A stretch of 64,000 bases of DNA, taken from the NCBI GenBank assembly GCA_964620445.1, contig CAZUHB010000035.1, forward strand, positions 1 to 64,000. The letters run 5' to 3'. Position numbers and translations under genes: made by a program. This document shows positions 56,800 through 64,000 of the stretch, in pieces. The notes beneath the pieces were generated by a model that was given only the letters and a program-made list of their open reading frames with translations, searched no databases and was not told the origin of the DNA. Position 1 is the stretch's first letter; the number at the start of each line of letters is the position of its first letter. This DNA is from CAZUHB01 sp964620445. GTDB lineage: Bacteria > Planctomycetota > B15-G4 > CAYZWU01.

Positions 56800-57747
56800 A
56801 TGCACAGACTCACGATTCCCACATTGCTGGCTGTTGCGCTGTTCTTCCTCTCGGCGTCGCCTCCCCTGGCGGCCCAGGAAATGTGCAACGACGGCAACTT
56901 CGAGCTGGGAGCCGCCCTCGGTCCCTGGACGCTTTTCGGCGACAACACCGGCGCCGGTTTCATTCAGTACGACGTCGACGGCGCGGGCGGCGACACGTGG
57001 TGCCTCAAGAGGCTCCCCGGTACGGATTTCGGGAACGGCGGCGTCCAGCAGCAGGTGCTCCTCGTGAGCGGCGTCACCTATCAGTTCGACATGGATGTGG
57101 CCTATTATTCCTGCTGAGGCACGTACACAGACGGCGGTAACTTCGACGTCTCGATCAACGGTTCGTTGATCGCCACCCACTCATCAGGATTCATCAACCT
57201 CGGCGAAACCATCCGCACCCACATGTCGGGCACTTACACGGCAACCACCACCGGCCTCCACACCCTGGAGATCTATAATTACTCGACCATCGTCCAGACG
57301 CTCATCGAAAACTATGCGGATGACATCAGCCTCGTGCCGACCTCGACCGACTTCACCTGCGACCTGACCCAGGCCTCGGTGAACACGCTCAACACCTTCA
57401 CCTTCACACTCAACGCCGGACCGGCATGGGCCGGCTGGAAGTACTGGGTCTTCGTGAGCGCCTCGGGCGGATGGCCCGGGCTGACCAACAACGGAATCTG
57501 GGTCCCCCTCGTCTTCGACAACCTGCTCCAGATGTCGATCGACTACGTGAACGTGGGTCCCTTCGTGAACACGCGCGGCACTCTCGACGGCTTCGGCCAG
57601 AGCTGGTGCCAGCTCGTCCCGGCCAATGTTCTGGGGCCGACCTGGATCGACCGGAACGCCCACGTGGCATTCGTGCTCTACACCGGACCGAGCATCTCGC
57701 CGATCAGCTACGCCTCGATGCCGGTTCAGATCTACTTCATTCCCTGA
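56800..57747 (+). CDS. Secreted protein with in-frame TGA (putative selenoprotein), paralog 3
   Basis: Third 315-codon copy. Signal peptide ends SPPLAAQE; TGA at 57115-57117 is again codon 106 in YYSC-(TGA)-GTYTDGGNFDVSIN. It is the most diverged copy, with a residue-level difference right after the TGA (GTYT) but DGGNFDVSIN kept with different synonymous codons (GGT AAC for GGA AAT). C-terminal domain ends PVQIYFIP. GAAAGGAG upstream. Cys residues in both domains fit an oxidised extracellular protein. Confidence 0.75.
57130..57150 (+). promoter_or_regulatory. SECIS-like hairpin, paralog 3
   Basis: Same outer stem and position; the apical part differs (GGTAACTT), keeping CG/CG pairing and a loop that begins with G. 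Confidence 0.4.
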
Positions 57748-57777
57748 TCTCAAGCCCGCTCGACACCGAGCATCCAA

Positions 57778-57810
57778 AGGAGCGGTCTCTCCCACGGGGA
57801 GGCCGCTCCT
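57778..57810 (+). terminator. Hairpin after paralog 3
   Basis: AGGAGCGG pairs with CCGCTCCT, with CTCCC/GGGAG inside. Only TTCGATC follows, so termination is likely but not certain. The rest of 57811-58006 shows nothing. Confidence 0.6.
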
Positions 57811-58006
57811 TCGATCGGTGTTCCAAATTCTCTTTTGGCCGCCCGTCCCGATTCACGTATTCTTACCCACGATGATCGTTGCGGATAAGATCGTTCTGCT
57901 CGACTTTCCGCGGAACGGATCCACGTTCACCATCAATCCAACGTAATCACCGGGCCCGTTTATCGAGGGGGCAGGTCACCATCTCTGATTCGAAGGAGAA
58001 GGGCGA

Positions 58007-59218
58007 GTGAAAAAGAGTTCATCGTTCCTGACCGCATTGCTCCTCGCGGCGCTTGCCGTCTGTTCCTGGGCGGCGGAGGTGCCGCACGCGGAGCCCGAGG
58101 CGGTCGGCATGGCGAGCGCCAAGCTCGGCGAAGTCAAGGCCGCGGTCCAGAAGCTGGTCGCCGAAGAGAAGATCGCCGGGGCGATCACGATGGTGGCGCG
58201 CAAAGGCAAGATCGTCCATTTCGAGGCGTACGGGCTGAGGGATATCGAGGATGATGCGCCTCTAGAGAAAGACTCGATCCTGCGGTTCTACTCGATGACC
58301 AAACCGATCACGACCGTGGCCGCGATGATGCTCCATGACGAGGGCAAGCTGAAACTCGATGAGCCTCTCGAAAAACACCTCCCCGAGTTCGAGGGGATGA
58401 AGGTCCATGGCAAGAGCGGACCGATCGAGCCGGATCGCAAGCCGACCGTGCGCGACCTGATGCGGCACACCGCGGGATTGACGTACGGCGTCTTCGGGAA
58501 TTCTCCCGTCGACAGGATGTACAAGAAGCAGGATGTCCTCGGCAGCCGGGACCTGGAGGAACAGGTAAAGAAGCTGGGATCGATTCCGCTCGAATATCAG
58601 CCGGGGACAAAATGGCACTACAGCGTCTCCACCGATGTGCTCGGATGCGTCGTCGAGAGGGTCTCACGCTCGAGGCTGGATGAGTTCTTTCAGAAGCGGA
58701 TCTTCGAGCCGCTCGACATGAAGGACACGGCCTTCTACGTTCCCGAGGAAAAAGCGGACCGCTTCTCCTCCTGTTACGGACGGGGCCTGAGATTGAAAGA
58801 CAGGTACGACACCAGCCGCTACCTGCGCCGGCCCACCCTGCTCTCGGGCGGCGGCGGGCTGGTCTCGACAGCCCGGGATTACATGCGCTTCTGCCAGATG
58901 CTGATCAACAAGGGAGAGCTGCACGGCACGCGGCTGCTGAAGACCGAGACCGTCGAGATGATGACGAGGAACCAGCTCCCGGAAAACGTATTCTGCCACG
59001 GTCTCTTCGGATTCGGCCTCGGATTTCGGGTGAAGCTCAAGAACCTGGGCCACAGGTGGCACGCGGGCGAGTACGGCTGGGGCGGCGCGGCGAGCACACA
59101 CTTCTGGATCTCGCCGGCCGACGACCTGGTCGTCATCGCGCTGTCGCAGTACATGCCCTTCTCGAACCAGCTGGAGACAACTCTCAGACCGCTGGTCTAC
59201 AAGTCGATCATGAATTAG
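58007..59218 (+). CDS. Exported serine hydrolase, beta-lactamase class C / family VIII esterase type
   Basis: A 403-residue protein with signal peptide (to about Ala23), catalytic SMTK (Ser96, Lys99), YSV (Tyr205) in place of the class C YAN, and HAGEYGWGG near the C-terminus. The Y-S-V version points to esterase/peptidase-like members rather than antibiotic hydrolysis. GTG start with GGAG upstream. The DUF1080-PQQ gene follows after 24 nt, so they may form one operon. Confidence 0.88.
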   Translation: MKKSSSFLTALLLAALAVCSWAAEVPHAEPEAVGMASAKLGEVKAAVQKLVAEEKIAGAITMVARKGKIVHFEAYGLRDIEDDAPLEKDSILRFYSMTKPITTVAAMMLHDEGKLKLDEPLEKHLPEFEGMKVHGKSGPIEPDRKPTVRDLMRHTAGLTYGVFGNSPVDRMYKKQDVLGSRDLEEQVKKLGSIPLEYQPGTKWHYSVSTDVLGCVVERVSRSRLDEFFQKRIFEPLDMKDTAFYVPEEKADRFSSCYGRGLRLKDRYDTSRYLRRPTLLSGGGGLVSTARDYMRFCQMLINKGELHGTRLLKTETVEMMTRNQLPENVFCHGLFGFGLGFRVKLKNLGHRWHAGEYGWGGAASTHFWISPADDLVVIALSQYMPFSNQLETTLRPLVYKSIMN

Positions 59219-59242
59219 AGCGAGGAAAGGATTGGAGAAAAC

Positions 59243-61150
59243 ATGAGTTTGACAACAGGACCGCGTGGGAACGATAACCGGTGGAAGCACGTCAAGACGG
59301 GTGTTGCGGCGTTCGTGATCTCGATCGCGGCGGCCTTGTTCGCCTCGGCGGCCGACGCGCCGCAAAACGCCATCGACCTCTTCGACGGCGAAAGCCTCGC
59401 GGGCTGGGAACACTATCTCGTCGATCCCGACGTGAAGATGGCCGACGTGTGGAGCGTTCGCGACGGCCTCCTGGTCTGCCAGGGCAAGCCGATGGGTTAT
59501 CTCGCCACGAAAAAGGAATTCACCAACTTCCGGCTCATCGTCGAGTGGCGATGGGCTCCGGGCAAGCCGGCCTCCAACAGCGGCGTGCTCATGCGGATCA
59601 CGGGCGAGCCGCGGGCCTTGCCCAGGTCTGTCGAGGCGCAGCTCAAGAGCGGCAGCGCGGGCGACATCTACGGCTTCCACGGTTTCGGGCTGAAGGGCGA
59701 TGCGGCGCGGTCGAGAACCGCCGAGGGCGAGATGATCGGAAAGCTCTCGGGCCTCTCGAAGATCAAGGGCAACGAAAAAGAACCGGGCCAGTGGAACAGG
59801 TACGACATCACGCTCAGTGGCGGCGACCTCACGCTTCGCATCAACGGCGAGACGGTCAACGAGGCGACCGGCCTCGACGTGGTGGCCGGAAAGATCGGCC
59901 TCCAGTCGGAAGGGGGCGAGATCCACTTCCGCACGGTGCGGTTGATTCCGATCGCCCCCCCACTCTCCGAAGAAGAGCACAGCTGGCCCCAGTTCCACGG
60001 ACCCGCGCGGGACAACATTTCCCTTGAGAAAGGTCTTGCCAAGTCCTGGCCCGAGGAAGGCCCGCCCCTGCTCTGGACAGCCAGGGGGCTGGGGCACGGT
60101 TTTTCCTCCGTGTCGGTCGCCGGCGGGATCATCTGCACGGCGGGCAATATCGGAGAGAACACGGTCGTCACCGCCCTGGACATGTCGGGCAAGGAGCTGT
60201 GGCACGCCAAGAACGGCAGGGCGTGGACCGGGAGCTATCCCGGGAGCCGCAGCACGCCCACGATCGACGGGACGCGCATCTACCACCAGAACCCGCTGGG
60301 CAACATCGTCTGTCTCGAGACCGGAACAGGCGCGATCGTCTGGGAGAAGAACGTCCTCAAGGCGGTGCGCAGCAAGAGCACCATGTGGGCCCTGGCCGAA
60401 TCCTTGCTGATCGATGGCGACCGCGTGATCTCCACCCCCGGGGGCCGGGACACGTGCATGGTGGCGCTCGACAAGAACACGGGCGCCTTCATCTGGAAGG
60501 CACCGAGCGTGATGGAGCTGGCCGGCTACTCTTCACCGCTGCTCGTCGAGTTCGAGGATTTGCGCATCGTGGTCGCCCTCACCGCCAAGGGGATCATCGG
60601 CGTCAACATCGAGAACGGCGAACTGCTCTGGCACGTCAAGCACGAGTCCTACGCGGACGAGAACGTCCTCCTTCCGATCCACCATGAAGGAGAGATCTTC
60701 ATCAGCACGGTGCAGGCCGGATCGGTCAAGTGGAAGATCGTGAAGCACGAGGGCAAGATCGGATTCGAAGAGGTCTGGCGCACGAAAGAACTGGACAACC
60801 ACCATGGCGGCGTGCTGCTGCTCGACGGATATCTCTATGGAACGAGCCTGTTCAAGAACAGGGACAAGTGGGTCTGCCTCGACTGGAAGACCGGTTCCAA
60901 GATGTATGCCGCCCCCGGTGTGGGCAAGGGCTCGCTCACCTGTGTCGACGGGATGCTGTACACCTTGAGCATCAACCGCCTCATGGGGCTCGTGAAGCCG
61001 TCGCCGTCTGTCTTCGAGCTGGTCAGCGCCTTCGAGATTCCCAAGGGCGGCAAGGGAAAGAGCTGGGCCCATCCGGTCGTGTGCGGCGGGCGGCTCTATA
61101 TCCGGCACGGGGAGTTTCTCTACGTCTATGATGTGGGGAGCGGGACGTGA
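59243..61150 (+). CDS. DUF1080 (3-keto-disaccharide hydrolase-like) fused to PQQ-like beta-propeller
   Basis: A 635-residue exported protein. Signal peptide (AAFVISIAAALFASAADA), then a DUF1080 jelly-roll (~35-225): LFDGESLAGWEHYL, NFRLIVEWRWAPGKPASNSG, GEIHFRTVRLIPI. DUF1080 members include glycoside 3-keto-hydrolases. Residues ~240-630 are PQQ-like/quinoprotein-type propeller blades with repeated WxKN and Trp-rich strands (ALDKNTGAFIWKAP, ENGELLWHVK). RBS GAGGAAAGG is 12 nt upstream. Probably an envelope carbohydrate-processing enzyme. Confidence 0.88.
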   Translation: MSLTTGPRGNDNRWKHVKTGVAAFVISIAAALFASAADAPQNAIDLFDGESLAGWEHYLVDPDVKMADVWSVRDGLLVCQGKPMGYLATKKEFTNFRLIVEWRWAPGKPASNSGVLMRITGEPRALPRSVEAQLKSGSAGDIYGFHGFGLKGDAARSRTAEGEMIGKLSGLSKIKGNEKEPGQWNRYDITLSGGDLTLRINGETVNEATGLDVVAGKIGLQSEGGEIHFRTVRLIPIAPPLSEEEHSWPQFHGPARDNISLEKGLAKSWPEEGPPLLWTARGLGHGFSSVSVAGGIICTAGNIGENTVVTALDMSGKELWHAKNGRAWTGSYPGSRSTPTIDGTRIYHQNPLGNIVCLETGTGAIVWEKNVLKAVRSKSTMWALAESLLIDGDRVISTPGGRDTCMVALDKNTGAFIWKAPSVMELAGYSSPLLVEFEDLRIVVALTAKGIIGVNIENGELLWHVKHESYADENVLLPIHHEGEIFISTVQAGSVKWKIVKHEGKIGFEEVWRTKELDNHHGGVLLLDGYLYGTSLFKNRDKWVCLDWKTGSKMYAAPGVGKGSLTCVDGMLYTLSINRLMGLVKPSPSVFELVSAFEIPKGGKGKSWAHPVVCGGRLYIRHGEFLYVYDVGSGT

Positions 61151-61210
61151 GAAAATCTCTGGAAATCTCCCGTGGGGTGTAAGGAAAAGTTTTCCCACGG
61201 GGAGAATTGA

Positions 61211-61429
61211 TCAGGAAGAGTCCTCCTCCTCCACATACTCCAGCAGGTCCGCGGGCTGACACTCGAGCACCTGGCACAGGGACTCCAGGGTGGACAGACG
61301 GATGGCCTTGGCCTTGTTGGTTTTGAGGATGGAAAGATTGGCCAGAGTGATCCCTATGCGGCTCGATAGCTCCTTGAGAGTCATCCTCCGCTTCACGAGC
61401 ATCATGTCCAGATGGATTCGGATGGGCAT
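61211..61429 (-). CDS. Cro/CI-type HTH regulator, YozG-like
   Basis: A 72-residue DNA-binding protein: MPIRIHLDMMLVKRRMTLKE then SSRIGITLANLSILKTNKAK (helix-turn-helix) and LCQVLECQPADLLEY, the signature end of YozG-like regulators. It starts 12 nt after the DUF2975 gene; such pairs are common. It likely represses its own operon through the palindrome at 62161. Confidence 0.9.
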   Translation of the reverse strand: MPIRIHLDMMLVKRRMTLKELSSRIGITLANLSILKTNKAKAIRLSTLESLCQVLECQPADLLEYVEEEDSS

Positions 61430-61441
61430 TTCAGACCTCCC

Positions 61442-62092
61442 TCAAACCGTGCCCGCCTGGCTTTCTTCCAACCGGCTCCCGTAGCGGAATATTTCCGCCA
61501 GTACCAGGATCACCAGACCATAAAAGATCACGTTTGTCTGGATATCCAAAGGCGGACTCAGGCTCGAGCCCCGGGAGGTGAAAAGGTTCAGCACCACACA
61601 GGAGTGGAGGTAAGGAGCAATGATATTCAGGATTCCCAGGGCGATCACAAGGAATCCGATCTTTCGAATTCTCTGAGCATTGCTCGAAAGAAAGGGTTTT
61701 TTGTGAAGGACCGCGGTAAAGAGTTGTTTTAGCTGATACAGAATATACAGGCCTGCCAGAGTTTTCAGCAGGCCGAATCCTCTGTCCATGAACAAGAATA
61801 TCTTGCTGTCGGTTTCGAACTCGAGCCTTCCGCGGATCTCTTCCAGACTGGGTTCGGCAATTTCGACCTGAGTGGATGTGACCTCCACTTGAAGAGCCGA
61901 GTCATGAATAACAACAGGTGATTCGCCTTCGATCAATTCCCCGTCCTGCCCGAAGGAAAGAAACAACAGAACGAAAAGGTAAAAAAAGGAGAAGGCGAAA
62001 TACAGGATTCCGGTCACGAAGCTGTAGTCGAGCAATCCGGCGATCAGGAAAGCCAGCTTCGTTTCGTATTTTCTTGTTCGTTTGCGTTTCAT
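61442..62092 (-). CDS. DUF2975 membrane protein
   Basis: A 216-residue membrane protein with four helices (about 22-48, 105-125, 143-163, 185-205) and a periplasmic loop between the first two. RIRKIGFLVIALGIL is the usual second-half DUF2975 segment. The RBS GGAGGT is good. Partner of the YozG-like regulator. Function of the family is unknown; it may transmit an envelope cue to the regulator. Confidence 0.85.
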   Translation of the reverse strand: MKRKRTRKYETKLAFLIAGLLDYSFVTGILYFAFSFFYLFVLLFLSFGQDGELIEGESPVVIHDSALQVEVTSTQVEIAEPSLEEIRGRLEFETDSKIFLFMDRGFGLLKTLAGLYILYQLKQLFTAVLHKKPFLSSNAQRIRKIGFLVIALGILNIIAPYLHSCVVLNLFTSRGSSLSPPLDIQTNVIFYGLVILVLAEIFRYGSRLEESQAGTV

Positions 62093-62130
62093 CTGAAAGA
62101 CCTCCGATAAGATGAACTTGATGGTTGACG

Positions 62131-62159
62131 ATCTTAGCGGAAGTGATATCGAACAACAA
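62131..62159 (-). promoter_or_regulatory. Promoter of DUF2975/YozG operon
   Basis: On the minus strand TTGTTG, 17 nt, TAAGAT, about 40 nt before the ATG. Confidence 0.6.
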
Positions 62160-62160
62160 C

Positions 62161-62189
62161 AATAATTTATCGTTTATCGATAAATTATT
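62161..62189. promoter_or_regulatory. Candidate operator: 12-bp inverted repeat
   Basis: AATAATTTATCG and CGATAAATTATT separated by TTTAT; the right half also contains the perfect palindrome TTTATCGATAAA (62173-62184). It abuts the -35 element of the DUF2975/YozG promoter. Confidence 0.7.
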
Positions 62190-62366
62190 ATCGTCTTTCG
62201 GTTATTTCGTAGTGATCATCCGCGCTTGCCTCGCCCTGTGCGAGTCCGGCGAGTTGAGCGGTACGGGACACACCTGCTCAGGCCCGCCGATTAAACAATC
62301 AAGTCTTGTAAATATAAAGCCGATAAGAAAAACGGATTACCATCTCCTGGGGAGGTCGGCCTGTCT

Positions 62367-62810
62367 ATGGCGGGAACAAGCGGTTTCACATTGGTCGAGC
62401 TTTTGATCGTTGTCGTGATCCTGGGCATCCTGGCCGCCGTGGTCATACCTGCTGTCAACAACTACAGAGACGAAACAGACGTGGCCGCCACGATCAGCGT
62501 CATCCAGAAGGCCGCCATCCGGGCCAAGCTGGACAGCGACGCGTGGCCGCCCGACAAGGTTCATGGCGTCATGCCGCCCGAACTGGAGCCCTACCTGCGC
62601 ACGAACGTCTTCAACAAGGCGCCGCCCGTGGGAGGCCTGTACGACTGGCAGGGCTCGTGGGGAGCGACCGCGGCGATCTCGATCTATGACAGGTCGGTGC
62701 CCGCTGTCAAGTGGACCCTGCTCGACGAGGCTGTCGACGACGGCAATCTCGCGACGGGAAGCGTTCGGATCATCAACGGCTCATACCTCTTCTTTCTCAT
62801 CGAGGAGTGA
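62367..62810 (+). CDS. Type IV pilin / pseudopilin-like protein
   Basis: A 147-residue protein with a class III signal: MAGTSG followed by FTLVELLIVVVILGILAAVVIP, processed by prepilin peptidase after Gly. The globular part is short (DETDVAATISVIQ...). RBS GGGGAGG lies 11-12 nt before the ATG. No pilus or secretion genes nearby, so it may be an orphan pseudopilin. Confidence 0.88.
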   Translation: MAGTSGFTLVELLIVVVILGILAAVVIPAVNNYRDETDVAATISVIQKAAIRAKLDSDAWPPDKVHGVMPPELEPYLRTNVFNKAPPVGGLYDWQGSWGATAAISIYDRSVPAVKWTLLDEAVDDGNLATGSVRIINGSYLFFLIEE

Positions 62811-62840
62811 TCGAAGCGTGGTTCGGTTTCACAAACCGGG

Positions 62841-64000
62841 TCAAGAGGGCAACAGAACCGGTTTCTGCTCCAGGTGCTTCTGAATCACCTCGGCCAGCCT
62901 CTTCGGCTTGACCGGTTTCGAGATGAAATCGTTCATGCCCGCTGCGAGGCACTTGTCCCTGTCACCCTGCATGGTGCTCGCCGTCATGGCCACGATCGGA
63001 ATGTGGCGCTGCTCGCCGTCGAGGTTCCGGATCGCCCGTGTCGCTTCGTACCCGTTCATCTCCGGCATGAGGCAGTCCATCAGGACGATGTCGAAGGGTA
63101 TCTCGACGACGGCCTTCACCGCCTCCAGGCCGTTGGCAACGCACGTCGTCCGGTACCCGATCCTCTCGAGCATTTTCACAGCGACCTTCTGGTTCACAAC
63201 ATTGTCCTCGACCACGAGCACGCGGCCCTTCTTCTCCACGATCGTGTGCTTGGTCAGGATCCTCCTCTCGGCGGCGGTCGGATTCTTCTCCCTGCTGAAG
63301 ACGGCCGCGATGCAGTCGTGCACATGCGCCTGCTTCAGCGGTTTGAGCAGATAGGCGTCGAATCCGATCTTCTGAAAACGCGCCGCGTCCCCCCTCTTCC
63401 CCATGGAGGTCATCATCACGAGCACGGCCTCGCGCAGAGCCGGATCCTGCTTGATCGCCCTGCCGAGCGTCTCGCCGTCCATCTCGGGCATCTGCATGTC
63501 GGTGAGGACGATGTCGTAAGGCCTCCCGGCCGAAGCAGCGGCTTTCAGCCTCTCCAGGGCGGTCTTCCCGTCGTGCGCCTCGTTGTAGCTGCACCGCCAC
63601 GACTCGAGCATCAGGGAAAGCAGGCGGCGATTGGTCGCGTTGTCGTCCACGATCAAGAACCTCTTGTCGTGAATGTCGGCATCCATCTCGGTTCCGTGAA
63701 TGGGTTGGCAGTCCTCGGCCATGTTGCCGAGAACGGCCGTGAACCAGAAGGTGGATCCCTTGCCCACCCGGCTCTCCACACCGATCGAACCGCCCATCAT
63801 CTCGGAGAGCTTCTTGGAGATCGTGAGGCCGAGCCCGGTTCCGCCGAACCTGCGGGTCGTGGAGGTGTCGGCCTGGGCGAACGCGTCGAAGAGGACGGCC
63901 AGCTTGTCGGCAGGGATGCCGATCCCCGTGTCATTCACCGAGAATCGCACCGTGGCTTTTTGTTCCACGATCTCGTCGAGGCTCACGTGGATGCTCACTT
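62841..64000 (-). CDS. Hybrid sensor histidine kinase, C-terminal part (cut at window end)
   Basis: Open to the window edge. Seen in order: ATPase G1 box DTGIGIP, F box FAQADTST, G2 box RRFGGTGLGLTISKKL, then two receiver domains: first with VLTDMQMPEMDG, second with VLMDCLMPEMNG and Lys in ISKPVKP. The N-terminal sensor and dimerisation/His region lies beyond 64000. It ends in a short tail after the second receiver; no Hpt domain visible. Confidence 0.93.
   Translation of the reverse strand, partial: VSIHVSLDEIVEQKATVRFSVNDTGIGIPADKLAVLFDAFAQADTSTTRRFGGTGLGLTISKKLSEMMGGSIGVESRVGKGSTFWFTAVLGNMAEDCQPIHGTEMDADIHDKRFLIVDDNATNRRLLSLMLESWRCSYNEAHDGKTALERLKAAASAGRPYDIVLTDMQMPEMDGETLGRAIKQDPALREAVLVMMTSMGKRGDAARFQKIGFDAYLLKPLKQAHVHDCIAAVFSREKNPTAAERRILTKHTIVEKKGRVLVVEDNVVNQKVAVKMLERIGYRTTCVANGLEAVKAVVEIPFDIVLMDCLMPEMNGYEATRAIRNLDGEQRHIPIVAMTASTMQGDRDKCLAAGMNDFISKPVKPKRLAEVIQKHLEQKPVLLPS

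Overview
The window is GC-rich chromosomal DNA from an uncultured Gram-negative bacterium. An outer membrane is implied by a complete RND efflux set with a TolC lipoprotein and by several lipobox proteins. Hanks-type kinase plus TPR, FHA, ECF-sigma, sigma-54 activator, gluzincin and DUF1080/PQQ genes suggest a large-genome environmental lineage, planctomycete-like or delta/FCB-like. That placement is inference. Two 100-base N runs (21148-21247, 45412-45511) show a scaffolded assembly, and both sit inside short tandem repeats.

Layout. 1-10.9 kb: radical SAM/SPASM protein, ispG, FmdB zinc ribbon, DUF116 protein, a 58-residue small ORF, an IF2_N/DUF2325-like protein, a HEAT-cyclophilin lipoprotein, a lipoprotein with TLESV repeats, a glycosyltransferase and a small exported protein. 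10.9-21.0 kb (minus): apparent operon pcrA/uvrD helicase, sigma-54 activator without HTH, FHA-CAP protein, FHA protein, rtcB, EEP hydrolase. 21.4-24.1 kb (minus): ECF sigma, zinc-finger anti-sigma/TPR, exported protein. 24.5-34.6 kb: MBL nuclease, large lipoprotein, queG, EboB-like TatD hydrolase, DUF418 membrane protein, GH2 glycosidase, acyl-CoA synthetase. 34.6-40.5 kb (minus): sulfatase-like hydrolase, metalloprotease, Ser/Thr kinase. 40.7-46.9 kb: RND efflux operon. 47.1-50.0 kb: NtrC-type regulator, a 67-nt perfect palindrome, tRNA-Met, a methyltransferase, then a consensus sigma-54 promoter and terminator bracketing a gene-free transcript. 50.0-54.2 kb: two-subunit fumarase, rubredoxin-cNMP protein, transaldolase, Tat phosphoesterase. 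54.4-57.8 kb: three tandem secreted paralogs. 58-64 kb: serine hydrolase, DUF1080-PQQ protein, HTH/DUF2975 pair, prepilin-like protein, hybrid histidine kinase (cut by the window end).

The standout is 54.4-57.8 kb. Three paralogs of identical length (948 nt) each carry an in-frame TGA at codon 106, directly after a Cys codon, with conserved coding sequence on both sides and a foldable hairpin just downstream. This is best explained as a new secreted Cys-Sec selenoprotein family, or some other UGA recoding. TGA is an ordinary stop codon elsewhere in the window.

The second theme is a family of 21/22-bp tandem repeats built on alternating GACC and GGTC half-sites. It occurs at four places: the pcrA leader, inside tolC, just after tolC, and inside a methyltransferase gene. 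In coding regions the unit is 21 bp, so it adds heptapeptides without a frameshift. The third theme is sigma-54 control: two activators and a likely sigma-54-dependent small RNA.
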